Assembly (NCBI RefSeq): GCF_947499945.1
Contig: NZ_CANMQD010000001.1
Span: forward strand, 620,001 to 684,000
Direction: 5' to 3'
DNA length: 64,000 bases
From: an uncultured Sulfitobacter sp.
Lineage (GTDB): Bacteria; Pseudomonadota; Alphaproteobacteria; Rhodobacterales; Rhodobacteraceae
Made by a program: the position numbers and the translations under genes. This document shows, in pieces, positions 52,396-61,868 of this stretch. The notes beneath the pieces are model-generated. The model did no database searches and was not told the DNA's origin. It saw nothing but the letters and a program-made list of their open reading frames with translations. Numbering within the stretch: position 1 is the stretch's first letter; every line of letters starts with the position of its first letter.

Positions 52396-54849
52396 ATGCA
52401 GCACCTTCCCGAAAAATTCCGAAACTGGTTCAGTACAAAAGGCTGGTCCATTCACCCACACCAGCAGGCGATGCTGGACCGCGCGGATGCGCCTGCCCTG
52501 CTGCTCATCGCGCCCACAGGCGGCGGTAAAACCCTCTCTGGCTTCCTCCCTACCCTCATTGACCTGCATGAGACGCCCCATGAGGGCATGCACACCCTCT
52601 ACATCTCCCCACTCAAAGCGCTGGCCGCCGATATCAAACGTAACCTGACCACGCCGGTGCAGGAAATGAACCTCGACATCCGCATTGAGGAACGCACAGG
52701 CGACACAACCGCCACCCTCAGAAAACGCCAACGTGCCGACCCGCCCCATATTTTCCTCACTACCCCAGAAAGCCTTGCACTACTGGTCAGCTATGAGGAC
52801 GCACCGCGCATGTTCAAGGGGCTCAAGCGCGTGGTCATCGACGAAATCCACGCGCTGGCGGAGTCGAAACGTGGCGACCAGATGATGCTGGCCCTCGCAC
52901 GGCTCAACACCATTTGCCCCGATCTCAAACGCGTCGGGCTCTCAGCCACTGTCGATGACCCCAAAGCCATCGCGCATCTCATGGCGCGTCACCCAGACCC
53001 TTGCCAGATATTGCAAGCAGACCCCGGCCCCGCCCCCGACATCCAGATGCTCCAGACCGAGGAAGCCCCACCATGGTCAGGCGGCGGTGCGGCCTATTCC
53101 ATACCCGCCGTCCTCGAACAGGTGAAGGACCACAACACCACGCTTATCTTTCACAACACCCGCGCCCAGGCGGAGATTTTCTTTCACAAACTTTGGCTCG
53201 CCAACGATGACAGCCTGCCCATCGGTATCCATCACGGCAGCCTCGACCGCGAACAACGCGCCCGCGTCGAGGGCGCAATGGTGCGTGGAGAATTGCGGGC
53301 CATTGTCTGCACCGGCAGCCTCGATCTTGGCATCGACTGGGGCGATGTAGACCTCGTCATCCAGATTGGCGCACCCAAAAACGTCAAACGCCTCGTTCAG
53401 CGTATCGGCCGCGCCAACCACCGCTATAATGCACCTTCAAAGGCACTCCTTGTGCCCGCAAACCGATTTGAAGTGGTGGAATGTGTCGCAGCTCTTGAGG
53501 CTGTCCTCGCAGGCGAACTTGATGGCGACCCTCGCAGTACGGGCCCACGTGACGTTCTCTGCCAACACATCCTGATCACAGCCTGCGCTGGTCCGTTCGA
53601 TGAAGAAGCCCTTTACCGCGAGGTTAAATCCGCAGGCGCATACAGCTCTCTCTCCCGCGCAGGGTTCGATGCCTGCCTCGATTTCTGCGCCACAGGCGGC
53701 TACGCTCTGCGCGCCTATGACAAATGGCAGCGTCTGATCCAGCGGCCTGATGGCAAATGGCAACTCCGCGACCCTCGCGCCACCCGAAACATCCGCATGA
53801 ACATCGGCACGATCCAGGACACCGACACGCTCAAAGTGCGCATGCAGCGCAGCCGTGGCGGCAAACCTTTGGGCGAGATCGAGGAAGGCTTTGCCGCCAC
53901 CCTCACCAAGGGCGACACTTTCCTGATCGGCGGCCAGATCGTCAAATACGAAGGCCTGCGCGAAATGACAGTCGAAGTGTCCCGCGACAGCGCCAAAAAG
54001 CCAAAAGTCGCGACCTTCATGGGTACCAAATTCGCGACCTCCACCCAACTCTCCGCCCGCGTCCAGCGCATGTTCACGCAAGAGGACTGGCCCGAGCTGC
54101 CGCCACACACAGCCCAATGGCTAGAGCTCCAACGCACCCGCAGCCAACTCCCGCAACCGGGCCGCCTACTGGTCGAGAGCTTTCCCCACGATGCCCGCGC
54201 CCAGACCGTCATCTACGGCTTTGCAGGGCGCAACGGTCAACAAACACTTGGCCTCCTACTCACCAAACGCATGGAGGAGATTGGCTACAGCCCCCTCGGC
54301 TTTGTCGCGACCGACTACGCAACGCTTATTTGGTCCCTCGACCCTGTGACCGATGCCGATGCATTGCTAGAAGCCAACGCTCTGCAAAACGGCATGGAAG
54401 CATGGCTCGCAGGGAACGCCGTGATGAAACGCACCTTTCGAGCCTCCGCCACCATCGCAGGCCTCATCGAGCGCAACTCCCCCCAAGCGCGCAAATCTGG
54501 CCGCCAGGCAACCTTCAGCTCCGACATTCTCTATGACACCCTCACCAAATACGACCCCGACCACCTCATGCTGGAAATCACCCGCGAAGAAGCTTTGCGT
54601 GGCCTCGTCGATTTTGGCCGCATCGAGGAGATGCTCGCCCGCACAAAGGGCCGCATCGATCACCTGACCCTTCCCCGCGTCACGCCACTTTCGGCCCCTC
54701 TTTTCATGGAAATGGGCCGAGTCCCCGTCAAAGGCGACGCGGAGGAACGCCTGCTTGCCGAGGAAGCCAAACGCCTGATGGAGAACTCCGGCCTTGCGCA
54801 AATCACCCCCGCTGCTTCTGATAAACCCCGCTGGCGGGTGGGCTACTAA
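52396..54849 (+). CDS. Ligase-associated DEXH-box helicase (Lhr family)
   Basis: An 817-residue superfamily 2 helicase. Motifs are Walker A LLLIAPTGGGKTLSGFLPTL near residue 35, DEIH in VVIDEIHALAESKRGDQMML near 145, SATVDDP near 182, and motif VI QRIGRANHRYNAPS near 340. A DEAD/H-associated C-terminal region follows (GQIVKYEGLREMTVEVSRDS; FGRIEEMLART). This is the Lhr-type enzyme that normally sits with an ATP-dependent DNA ligase, an exonuclease and PdeM in a DNA-repair set; here only PdeM is adjacent. I chose the ATG at MQHLPEKFRNWFS. Confidence 0.9.
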   Translation: MQHLPEKFRNWFSTKGWSIHPHQQAMLDRADAPALLLIAPTGGGKTLSGFLPTLIDLHETPHEGMHTLYISPLKALAADIKRNLTTPVQEMNLDIRIEERTGDTTATLRKRQRADPPHIFLTTPESLALLVSYEDAPRMFKGLKRVVIDEIHALAESKRGDQMMLALARLNTICPDLKRVGLSATVDDPKAIAHLMARHPDPCQILQADPGPAPDIQMLQTEEAPPWSGGGAAYSIPAVLEQVKDHNTTLIFHNTRAQAEIFFHKLWLANDDSLPIGIHHGSLDREQRARVEGAMVRGELRAIVCTGSLDLGIDWGDVDLVIQIGAPKNVKRLVQRIGRANHRYNAPSKALLVPANRFEVVECVAALEAVLAGELDGDPRSTGPRDVLCQHILITACAGPFDEEALYREVKSAGAYSSLSRAGFDACLDFCATGGYALRAYDKWQRLIQRPDGKWQLRDPRATRNIRMNIGTIQDTDTLKVRMQRSRGGKPLGEIEEGFAATLTKGDTFLIGGQIVKYEGLREMTVEVSRDSAKKPKVATFMGTKFATSTQLSARVQRMFTQEDWPELPPHTAQWLELQRTRSQLPQPGRLLVESFPHDARAQTVIYGFAGRNGQQTLGLLLTKRMEEIGYSPLGFVATDYATLIWSLDPVTDADALLEANALQNGMEAWLAGNAVMKRTFRASATIAGLIERNSPQARKSGRQATFSSDILYDTLTKYDPDHLMLEITREEALRGLVDFGRIEEMLARTKGRIDHLTLPRVTPLSAPLFMEMGRVPVKGDAEERLLAEEAKRLMENSGLAQITPAASDKPRWRVGY

Positions 54850-54890
54850 GCCCCTTGCAGAGGGTCGGATAATCTTCCACCTTGCCGCCG

Positions 54891-55553
54891 ATGAATGGAT
54901 ACAACTTCACAATCGCCGGGGCGTCCCTCATGGCGCTCGGCTCTGGCGCCCTTTGGTGGCCTGACCAGAATTTGCTCGTAGTTTCCGATCTTCATCTGGG
55001 CAAGTCCGAGCGGATCGCACGGCGCGGCGGCACATCCCTGCCCCCCTATGACACCCGCGACACGCTCAACCGCCTCGCTGCCGATCTGGCCCTCTGCCAC
55101 GCACGCACTGTTGTATGTTTGGGCGACAGCTTCGACGACCTCGCCGCCTCCGAAGCCCTCCCCGAGTCCGAGCGTCAATGGATTTTCCGTCTCCAGGCAG
55201 GACGCCGCTGGGTCTGGATTGAGGGCAACCATGACCCCGGTCCTGTTGAATTTGGTGGTGCTCATCTGGCAGAATTGCCCCTGCAACCTCTCACCTTCCG
55301 CCACATTGCACATGAGAGCGCGGCGGGAGAAATATCAGGCCACTACCACCCAAAAGCATCACTCGCCCTGCGCGGCCGCACCATCACACGCCCCGCATTC
55401 CTCATCGACAGTGACCGTGTGATCCTGCCCGCATACGGCACCTACACAGGCGGCCTGCGCACCCAAAGCGATGTCTTGAACACCCTTATGCGGCCCGAGG
55501 CACTTGCCGTGCTCACAGGCCCCATGCCCACCGCCATTCCCATGCCGAGGTAG
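54891..55553 (+). CDS. pdeM: Ligase-associated DNA damage response endonuclease PdeM
   Basis: A 220-residue calcineurin-like phosphoesterase. Metal motifs: LLVVSDLHLGKSERIARRGG near residue 28 (D-x-H), VCLGDSFDD near 78 (GD), IEGNHDPGPV near 105 (GNHD) and GEISGHYHPKASLAL near 145 (GHxH). The RRGGTSLPPYDTRDTL segment is typical of PdeM in the LPD repair set. It follows the helicase by about 40 bases, and the PaaI gene starts four bases after it. A longer frame starts at a TTG nine bases earlier. Confidence 0.92.
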   Translation: MNGYNFTIAGASLMALGSGALWWPDQNLLVVSDLHLGKSERIARRGGTSLPPYDTRDTLNRLAADLALCHARTVVCLGDSFDDLAASEALPESERQWIFRLQAGRRWVWIEGNHDPGPVEFGGAHLAELPLQPLTFRHIAHESAAGEISGHYHPKASLALRGRTITRPAFLIDSDRVILPAYGTYTGGLRTQSDVLNTLMRPEALAVLTGPMPTAIPMPR

Positions 55554-55556
55554 CCA

Positions 55557-55976
55557 ATGGACCACAATATCAAAGATCGCATCCGCGCAAGCTTCCAAGC
55601 GCAAAGCATGATGGAAACCCTCGGTGCCGAACTCTCAGAGATCAGCAAAGGCCTCGTGCGCATCACCGCACCCATCCTGCCGCACACGCGTCAGCAACAA
55701 GGGTTAGGACATGCAGGTCTTACCTTCTCCATTGGGGACAGTGCGGCGGGCTACGCCGCTCTCACGCTCATTCCGCTGGATATGGAAGTCGTCACCGCCG
55801 AGATCAAAATAAACTTGCTGGCTCCCGCCCGCGGAGACTGCCTCATCGCTACAGGCCGCGTCATCAAAGGCGGCAAACGCCTCAGCATCGTCACTGCCGA
55901 AGTCCATGCGGAAGCTGACGGTGAACAAACCCTTATCGCGATCCTGCAAGGGACCATGGTCCCCGTTCCACGCTAA
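55557..55976 (+). CDS. PaaI-family thioesterase (hotdog fold)
   Basis: A 139-residue hotdog-fold protein. QQQGLGHAGLTFSIGDSAAG near residue 46 is the PaaI/YdiI active-site region (the usual HGG is GHAG here), followed by ITAPILPHTRQ upstream and TAEIKINLLAPARGDCLIAT near 80 with the conserved aromatic-free loop. It probably hydrolyses acyl-CoA or aryl-CoA thioesters; the substrate is unknown. GAGGT before the ATG lies within the end of pdeM, so they are co-transcribed. It converges with the LytTR gene, overlapping four bases at the stops. Confidence 0.87.
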   Translation: MDHNIKDRIRASFQAQSMMETLGAELSEISKGLVRITAPILPHTRQQQGLGHAGLTFSIGDSAAGYAALTLIPLDMEVVTAEIKINLLAPARGDCLIATGRVIKGGKRLSIVTAEVHAEADGEQTLIAILQGTMVPVPR

Positions 55977-56692
55977 AGCAGTCCCGCATCCTGCGCAGCA
56001 CTTCGAAAACTCCGGCTCACGGGCACTTGTGCTGCATCCGCCATCACCAGCACGTCCCGCCCGTTTTCACGACGGCTCTTGGTCACTGCATCCGTTGCAA
56101 TCCAATGCGACCTGTGCACTTGCAACCCGCGCCCTTCCAACTCAGCGATTGCGTCGCCAAGCCGCATCAAGATCAGCGTCTGGCCCTTAGCAGTCACGAC
56201 ATTGAGATAGTGATCCTGCGCCTCGATCCGAACCAAAGGCCCACGAAATTCAATCGGTAAACGGCGCAAAAACGCCTCACCCTCAGGCTTCCCCACATCC
56301 TCTTCCACAGCAGGCACCACCGCCCAGACCACCAGATTTACTGCCGCCGTCACCAAGCCAACAGTACCGGTTAGATAGACCCAATCGGCCCAACCGCCCC
56401 AGATTTCAAAGACAAGACTGTTCATCAAATGCGCAAGGCTGGCCACCACCAGAACAAACCCCGCCTGAACGGCGATCTTGCCCCAGCGCCCCATATCACG
56501 GGCCAGCCACCGCGCACCAAAACTCAACAGGATCGACCCGCCCGCAATACCGCCCCAATAGAGTACACGGCCCCCAAGCCGCATCGCATCCAGCGTCCCG
56601 AACGGGCCCGCCACAACAGCGACTGCCGTCACCACAAGCCAGATCAAAAGAGGCACACGGTGGCGGGTCATTTCACGAAGCGCGAATTGCAT
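55973..56692 (-). CDS. Membrane-bound LytTR transcriptional regulator
   Basis: A 239-residue protein with four N-terminal membrane helices (HRVPLLIWLVVTAVAVVAGP; YWGGIAGGSILLSFGARWLA; VQAGFVLVVASLAHLMNSL; VGLVTAAVNLVVWAVVPAVE). A C-terminal LytTR DNA-binding domain follows from about residue 150 (VRIEAQDHYLNVVTAKGQTL; VHRSHWIATDAVTKSRRENG). Such membrane LytTR proteins are typical of alphaproteobacteria; the signal is unknown. AAGGGA before the ATG at 56692 favours this start over one 21 bases earlier. Confidence 0.9.
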   Translation of the reverse strand: MQFALREMTRHRVPLLIWLVVTAVAVVAGPFGTLDAMRLGGRVLYWGGIAGGSILLSFGARWLARDMGRWGKIAVQAGFVLVVASLAHLMNSLVFEIWGGWADWVYLTGTVGLVTAAVNLVVWAVVPAVEEDVGKPEGEAFLRRLPIEFRGPLVRIEAQDHYLNVVTAKGQTLILMRLGDAIAELEGRGLQVHRSHWIATDAVTKSRRENGRDVLVMADAAQVPVSRSFRSAAQDAGLL

Positions 56693-56806
56693 ATGGTCCC
56701 TTGTCCTTGTCATTCACGTATTGAGCCACCCTGCCCACGTAACGCAACTGGCCCCCTGATCGTCAACTTGCCATGAGAGGTCAACCCAACACAATGGAGC
56801 CCTGAC

Positions 56807-57205
56807 ATGACCCTCACCCCCCTCGCCAATGCATCGCTGATGATCCAAATCCACACGGCCCTTGCCCTTGGCGCAGTATTCCTGACAATCGCAATATTCA
56901 GCTTGAAAAAGGGCAGCCGCTATCACCGCGTCATGGGGTGGGCATGGGTGATCATGATGGCCACCGTCGCAATCAGCAGCTTCTGGATCAACACAATCAA
57001 ACTGGTCGGGCCGTTCAGCCCGATACACCTGCTTTCGGTCTTTGTACTCTGGAACTTGTACCAAGCCGTCACAGCAGCCCGCAGCCACCGCGTCGCAGAT
57101 CACAAACGCGCGATGCAGGGGATGGCCTTTGGCGCACTCCTGATCGCAGGTGCGTTCACCTTTCTGCCGGGCAGGTTGATGAACGCAGTTCTCCTAGGCG
57201 GTTAA
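56807..57205 (+). CDS. DUF2306 membrane protein
   Basis: A 132-residue membrane protein with four helices. The family pattern includes [40 protein letters not shown] and [15 protein letters not shown] with [20 protein letters not shown]. The histidines in IQIH, RYHR, IHLL and HRVADHK could bind heme or metal, as suggested for DUF2306, but this is unproven. GGAG precedes the ATG. It overlaps the folD stop by twelve bases in convergent orientation. Confidence 0.85.
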   Translation: MTLTPLANASLMIQIHTALALGAVFLTIAIFSLKKGSRYHRVMGWAWVIMMATVAISSFWINTIKLVGPFSPIHLLSVFVLWNLYQAVTAARSHRVADHKRAMQGMAFGALLIAGAFTFLPGRLMNAVLLGG

Positions 57206-58093
57206 GCCGCTCGGCGCGTCCAACCCATTGGCGCGACAACAGGCGGTGACTGTGTTAGCCAACAAACATGCAATCGTCATCGGCCCCACACCACCCGGAA
57301 CAGGCGTGACAGCCTTGGCAACAGTCATCGCCTGCTCAAAATTCACATCCCCCAGCAGTTTGCTCTTACCGGGCTTTTCAGGGTGTGGAATACGCGTGAT
57401 GCCCACATCAATCACAGTGGCACCGAGTTTAATCCAGTCCGCTTCGACCATCTCCGCACGACCCACAGCAGCCACAAGGATATCCGCACGGCGGCAGACC
57501 TCTGCTAAATCCTTGGTCCGCGAATGGGCGATCGTGACGGTACAGTTTTCGCGCAACAGCAGTTGCGCCATCGGCTTACCGAACAGGTTCGAGCGGCCAA
57601 TCACCACCGCTTCCATTCCGGACATATTACCAATCTGGTCGCGCAGCAGCATCAAACACCCCAAAGGCGTACAGGAGACCAAGCCCACTTCGCCACTGGC
57701 CAAAAGGCCCGCGTTCACAACGCTCAGCCCGTCCACATCCTTGGACGGATCAATCCGCGCAACCACAGCGCGTTCATCAAGGTGATCAGGCACAGGAAAC
57801 TGGCACAAAATACCATGCACACTTGCATCCGCATTCAACGTGTCGATCAGGGCAAACAAATCCGCCTCCGATACATCCGCAGGCAAACGGTGCTCAAACG
57901 AGGCCATGCCGACCTCGACCGTTTGCTTGTGTTTCGCCGCAACATATACTTCGCTGGCAGGGTCTTCGCCCACCAGCACAACCGCCAAGCCGGGCGTAAT
58001 CCCGTGATCGGCCTTCAGGCGCGCCACATGTTCCGCAACTTGCCCCCGGACCCGCGCCGCAAATTCCTTACCGTCAATAATCGTCGCCGTCAT
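57194..58093 (-). CDS. folD: Bifunctional methylenetetrahydrofolate dehydrogenase/cyclohydrolase
   Basis: A 299-residue enzyme interconverting methylene-, methenyl- and formyl-THF. Motifs: [20 protein letters not shown] near residue 36 (catalytic Lys in YVAAKHK), [20 protein letters not shown] near 87, [20 protein letters not shown] near 165 and [20 protein letters not shown] near 262. AGGAGAATACAA precedes the ATG. It follows fhs on the same strand, with a repeat in between; together they make the formate-to-methylene-THF route. Confidence 0.96.
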   Translation of the reverse strand: MTATIIDGKEFAARVRGQVAEHVARLKADHGITPGLAVVLVGEDPASEVYVAAKHKQTVEVGMASFEHRLPADVSEADLFALIDTLNADASVHGILCQFPVPDHLDERAVVARIDPSKDVDGLSVVNAGLLASGEVGLVSCTPLGCLMLLRDQIGNMSGMEAVVIGRSNLFGKPMAQLLLRENCTVTIAHSRTKDLAEVCRRADILVAAVGRAEMVEADWIKLGATVIDVGITRIPHPEKPGKSKLLGDVNFEQAMTVAKAVTPVPGGVGPMTIACLLANTVTACCRANGLDAPSGLTA

Positions 58094-58108
58094 TTGTATT
58101 CTCCTAGT

Positions 58109-58159
58109 GGTGCGCAATAAATGCGCACCCTACCCGTAGGGTGTGCATTCATGCGCACC
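58109..58159. repeat. Nested palindrome, REP-like, between fhs and folD
   Basis: Two GGTGCGCA/TGCGCACC hairpins (one with ATAAA, one with ATTC as the centre) flank CCTACCCGTAGGG, and the whole 51 bases also form one long palindrome (GGTGCGCA...CTAC-CC-GTAG...TGCGCACC). The design looks like a dispersed REP/BIME-type element. It may also act as a processing or termination site between the two folate genes. Confidence 0.65.
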
Positions 58160-58179
58160 TTCTTTAAATCGCACCTGTC

Positions 58180-59856
58180 TTAAAACAAGCCTTCAACTTC
58201 ACCCGCATCGTTCAACCCGATGCTCTCGGCCGAGGGCACACGCGGCAGACCAGGCATGGTCATGATCTCACCACAGATGGCGACCACAAAACCCGCACCA
58301 GCACTCAAGCGCACTTCACGCACCGGAATGTCAAAGCCTGTCGGCGCCCCGCGACGCTCTGGATCAGTGGTAAAGCTGTACTGCGTCTTGGCCATACAAA
58401 CAGGCAAGTTGCCATACCCCTGATCTTCCCATTCTTTCAGCTGGTTGACGATCTTCTGATCCATCTGGGCTGAATCCGCACGGTAAATCTTGGTCGCAAT
58501 CGTGTTGATCTTATCGGCCAGTGACATCTCATCAGGATAGATCGGCGCAAAATTCGCATCACCCTTCTCGATGGTCTCGACAACCTTGGTCGCCAGATCC
58601 GCAGACCCTTCCGAGCCCAACTCCCAGTGACGCGACAGAACCGCTTCGGACCCTTGCGTCGCCACATAATCCTTAACTGCCTGCACTTCTTCATCTGTGT
58701 CGGTAACAAAGTGGTTGATCGCGACAACAACAGGCACGCCGAACGACTTCATATTCTCGATATGACGGCCAAGGTTGGCACAACCGTTCTGCACAGCCGC
58801 GACATCCTCGTTCCCCAGATCGGCCTTGGCCACACCACCGTTCATCTTCATCGCGCGCACAGTGGCCACAACCACGACACAAGAGGGCGACAGGCCTGCT
58901 TTGCGGCATTTGATGTTCAGGAATTTCTCCGCACCAAGGTCCGCACCAAAGCCTGCTTCCGTCACAACATAATCCGCCAACTTCAGCGCAGTCGTGGTCG
59001 CAATAACCGAGTTACAGCCATGCGCGATGTTGGCAAACGGACCGCCATGCACAAACGCAGGGTTATTCTCCAACGTCTGCACGATGTTCGGCTGCATCGC
59101 ATCTTTCAGCAAAACCGTCATCGCTCCGTGCGCTTTGATATCGCGCGCAAACACTGGCGTCTTGTCACGGCGATAGGCCACAATCATCGACCCCAAACGC
59201 TCCTGCAAATCGGCAAGGTTCTTGGCCAGACACAGGATCGCCATAACCTCGGATGCCACAGTAATGTCAAAACCAGTTTCGCGCGGGAAGCCGTTGGCGA
59301 CACCACCAAGTGACGTTGTGATCTGGCGCAAAGCACGGTCGTTCATGTCCACCACGCGGCGCCACACAACGCGGCGCGTGTCGATCTCAAGGGAGTTACC
59401 CCAATAGATGTGGTTGTCGATCATCGCCGACAATAAGGAGTGCGCGGAGGTGATCGCGTGGAAGTCGCCCGTAAAGTGCAGGTTCATCTCTTCCATCGGC
59501 ACGATCTGTGCGTAGCCGCCTCCCGCAGCCCCGCCCTTCATACCAAAGTTCGGCCCCAGCGAAGCCTCGCGGATACAAACAGCAGCATTCTTGCCAATGC
59601 GGTTTAAACCGTCACCCAGACCAACAGTAGTGGTCGTCTTACCCTCACCCGCAGGGGTCGGGTTGATCGCTGTGACAAGGATCAGCTTGCCATCGGGGCG
59701 GTCCCGCACGGAATTGATAAACGACTGCGATACTTTCGCTTTATCATGGCCATAAGGCAGCAAATCATCCGAGGAAATACCCAGCTTTGCGCCAATCTCC
59801 TGAATAGGTTTCTTGGTCGCTTCGCGTGCGATCTGGATGTCAGTTTTAAAAGCCAT
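58180..59856 (-). CDS. fhs: Formate-tetrahydrofolate ligase
   Basis: A 558-residue ATP-dependent ligase making 10-formyl-THF. The P-loop is [20 protein letters not shown] near residue 60; further family segments are [20 protein letters not shown] near 92, [20 protein letters not shown] near 295, and the C-terminal [20 protein letters not shown] near 475. GGGGGA precedes the ATG. Paired with folD it feeds formate carbon into one-carbon metabolism, for example from DMSP or methyl-group oxidation. Divergent from the Hint-domain gene. Confidence 0.96.
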   Translation of the reverse strand: MAFKTDIQIAREATKKPIQEIGAKLGISSDDLLPYGHDKAKVSQSFINSVRDRPDGKLILVTAINPTPAGEGKTTTTVGLGDGLNRIGKNAAVCIREASLGPNFGMKGGAAGGGYAQIVPMEEMNLHFTGDFHAITSAHSLLSAMIDNHIYWGNSLEIDTRRVVWRRVVDMNDRALRQITTSLGGVANGFPRETGFDITVASEVMAILCLAKNLADLQERLGSMIVAYRRDKTPVFARDIKAHGAMTVLLKDAMQPNIVQTLENNPAFVHGGPFANIAHGCNSVIATTTALKLADYVVTEAGFGADLGAEKFLNIKCRKAGLSPSCVVVVATVRAMKMNGGVAKADLGNEDVAAVQNGCANLGRHIENMKSFGVPVVVAINHFVTDTDEEVQAVKDYVATQGSEAVLSRHWELGSEGSADLATKVVETIEKGDANFAPIYPDEMSLADKINTIATKIYRADSAQMDQKIVNQLKEWEDQGYGNLPVCMAKTQYSFTTDPERRGAPTGFDIPVREVRLSAGAGFVVAICGEIMTMPGLPRVPSAESIGLNDAGEVEGLF

Positions 59857-60066
59857 GGTATCCCCCAATGAGTTTGCCGCTTCGGCATGTTCTGATGCAT
59901 GCATACTAGGGCATACCACTAACGCAGGTCAGGATTACGACATTTTTGCCCTGTGATGCGGCGCAGCGTCGCAATCTCGTTTCGTTTAAGAAACCTGTGG
60001 GGCAGCACAGAAACCCGCAAGGACACTGCCTCGGACCCAAGACCCTGCCATGCTAATCTCTCTCTA

Positions 60067-60080
60067 TTGACTTAAATCAG
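60067..60080 (+). promoter_or_regulatory. FNR/FnrL-like box
   Basis: TTGACTTAAATCAG fits the FNR consensus TTGAY-N4-RTCAA except for the last base. It lies 47 bases before the lamin-tail/Hint gene and about 210 bases upstream of fhs. The rest of this 270-base gap shows only a small GTTTC...GAAAC inverted repeat (59979-59994). Confidence 0.35.
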
Positions 60081-60127
60081 CCCCAAATTACCGCCAAATC
60101 GATCACAAACCCGCCTCTGGGCGTTTT

Positions 60128-61360
60128 ATGGAGTATTGGCCTGTGGCCGACATGTTGCTGGGCGGCATCGTAATCAACGAAATCCTCGTTGATCCAAACG
60201 GTGCTTTGAATTTCGATACCGATGGCAACGGCACCGCAGCTGCCACCGATGAATACGTCGAGCTCTACAACAGCTCAAACGCCGCCATCGACATCTCGGG
60301 CCTCCAGCTTTGGGATATGGGCGTGGGCAACTGGTTCACCTTCCCCCCCGGCACAATCCTACAGGCGGGTGGTCATGCTCTTGTTCTGTCAGGTGTGCAA
60401 AGCGGTGGCAGCCTGCCCACAGGCAGCGCGAATGATCTGTTCTTTGACGCAGGTCGCGCCGCCCCGCTGATTAACAACGGCGGCGACAACATCACACTTT
60501 ACGATCCTACCAATGACGAATTTGCCCAAGCGACCTTTAATGGCGACGCACTGGACAACCCGACACTGGGCGCATCGAGCTATTCCGGTTTTTCCACCAC
60601 TGCAACACGTATCGGCACGGGCGAGGATTTTGGTAACGATACGGACGGCCTATCACTACAGCGTGCTGGCGACGGCGCGGATATCTTCACCACCGACACG
60701 CCCTCGGCAGGTGTGACAAACGTATGCTTTGCCGATGGCACCCGCCTCGCGACACCGCGCGGCGACATCGCTGTCGAAGATTTGCGTATTGGTGATCTGG
60801 TCCTGACTGCCGATCATGGCGCACAGCCGATTACATGGGTGTTTTGCAAAACATGGACCCCTGCCGAGATCAAAGCAGCCCCTAACCTCGCAGCGGTGCT
60901 AATTCGCCGCGACGCCCTTGGCGATGGCATGCCATCGCGTGATCTGCGTCTGTCCCAACAACACCGCGTCATGGTCCAAGGCAGCATCGCAAAACGCATG
61001 TTTGGCAGCGATCAAGTCCTCGTGCGGGCAAAATCCCTGCTGCGCCTCGCAGGTGTCACTTTGGAACGTCCCAAGATGGACGTCACATACTACCACGTCA
61101 TGCTTGCCCGCCACGAAGTGGTCTTTTCCAACACGGTCCCCAGCGAAAGCCTCTATCTGGGGGAACAAGCGTTACAGTCTATTCCGCGCGATGCGCTGGA
61201 CGAGCTTTGCACTCTGCTCGGCGTGCCGTTTAACGATCTGGGCAAAACGCGCGGCCCGATCCGTCCCGCACGCCCCTTTGCTGAGGGCAAAAAAGCCAAG
61301 CGCCTGATCAACCGCCATGCACGCAACCGCCACGCTGTTGTTGCCGAGGCGCATCACTAA
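60128..61360 (+). CDS. Lamin-tail-domain and Hint-domain protein
   Basis: A 410-residue protein in two parts. Residues about 12-195 match a lamin-tail domain (IVINEILVDPNG; DEYVELYNSSNAAIDISGLQ; WFTFPPGTILQAGGHALVLS). From residue 200 a Hint_2 domain begins (VCFADGTRLATPRGDIAVED; RIGDLVLTADHGAQPITWVF), with the autoprocessing Cys200 and a later SQQHRVMVQ. Hint_2 proteins are common, often multi-copy, in Rhodobacterales and may cut themselves or act in secretion. There is no Sec signal, so export would be by type I secretion or it stays inside. Another start (MLLGGIVIN) lies 24 bases downstream. Confidence 0.85.
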   Translation: MEYWPVADMLLGGIVINEILVDPNGALNFDTDGNGTAAATDEYVELYNSSNAAIDISGLQLWDMGVGNWFTFPPGTILQAGGHALVLSGVQSGGSLPTGSANDLFFDAGRAAPLINNGGDNITLYDPTNDEFAQATFNGDALDNPTLGASSYSGFSTTATRIGTGEDFGNDTDGLSLQRAGDGADIFTTDTPSAGVTNVCFADGTRLATPRGDIAVEDLRIGDLVLTADHGAQPITWVFCKTWTPAEIKAAPNLAAVLIRRDALGDGMPSRDLRLSQQHRVMVQGSIAKRMFGSDQVLVRAKSLLRLAGVTLERPKMDVTYYHVMLARHEVVFSNTVPSESLYLGEQALQSIPRDALDELCTLLGVPFNDLGKTRGPIRPARPFAEGKKAKRLINRHARNRHAVVAEAHH

Positions 61361-61450
61361 CTGCCTCAGTACGAGGGTTTGATCCATATCAATATTTATG
61401 CAGGGCTGATCCGCCAAATTGGCCTGACCCCTAAACAAGAAGGCCAGTCT

Positions 61451-61858
61451 ATGATCCGCTCCCTCGCTGCACTTACACTCTCCACCCTGGCCATTTCCGC
61501 CTGCACGGCCAGTTTGGCCCCTTCCCCCAAAGCGAGCGGCGCGTATCTGTTCGACAAACACTGCACCAGTTGCCATGGCCGCACCGCCGAGGGGGACGGT
61601 CCCCTTGCCAGCGGCTTCGCCATTCCTCCCGCAAACCTGACGTTGATCGCACAACGAAATGGCGGCACTTTTCCCACTGCCGGAGTGATGGCCCAAATCA
61701 ATGGATATACCGGCCGTCATCAGTTGGGCGGCATGCCGGAGTTTGAGGAAGTCATCCAAAGCCCACTGGTCGATTGGGCCTCCCCCTCGGGCGAAGTGAT
61801 CCCAACGCCCCAATCCCTACTTGCCCTCGCCACCTACCTCGAAAGCATCCAACAATAG
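61451..61858 (+). CDS. Lipoprotein cytochrome c (single heme)
   Basis: A 135-residue small cytochrome. The signal ends in STLAISACTAS with lipidation at the Cys. The heme-binding CxxCH is in DKHCTSCHGRTAEGDGPLAS near residue 41, and a probable Met ligand is in HQLGGMPEFEEV near 98. AAGAAGG precedes the ATG. Its role could be electron transfer to an oxidase or reductase in the periplasm; no redox partner is adjacent. It follows the Hint gene on the same strand. Confidence 0.88.
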   Translation: MIRSLAALTLSTLAISACTASLAPSPKASGAYLFDKHCTSCHGRTAEGDGPLASGFAIPPANLTLIAQRNGGTFPTAGVMAQINGYTGRHQLGGMPEFEEVIQSPLVDWASPSGEVIPTPQSLLALATYLESIQQ

Positions 61859-61868
61859 CGACGTTTTC

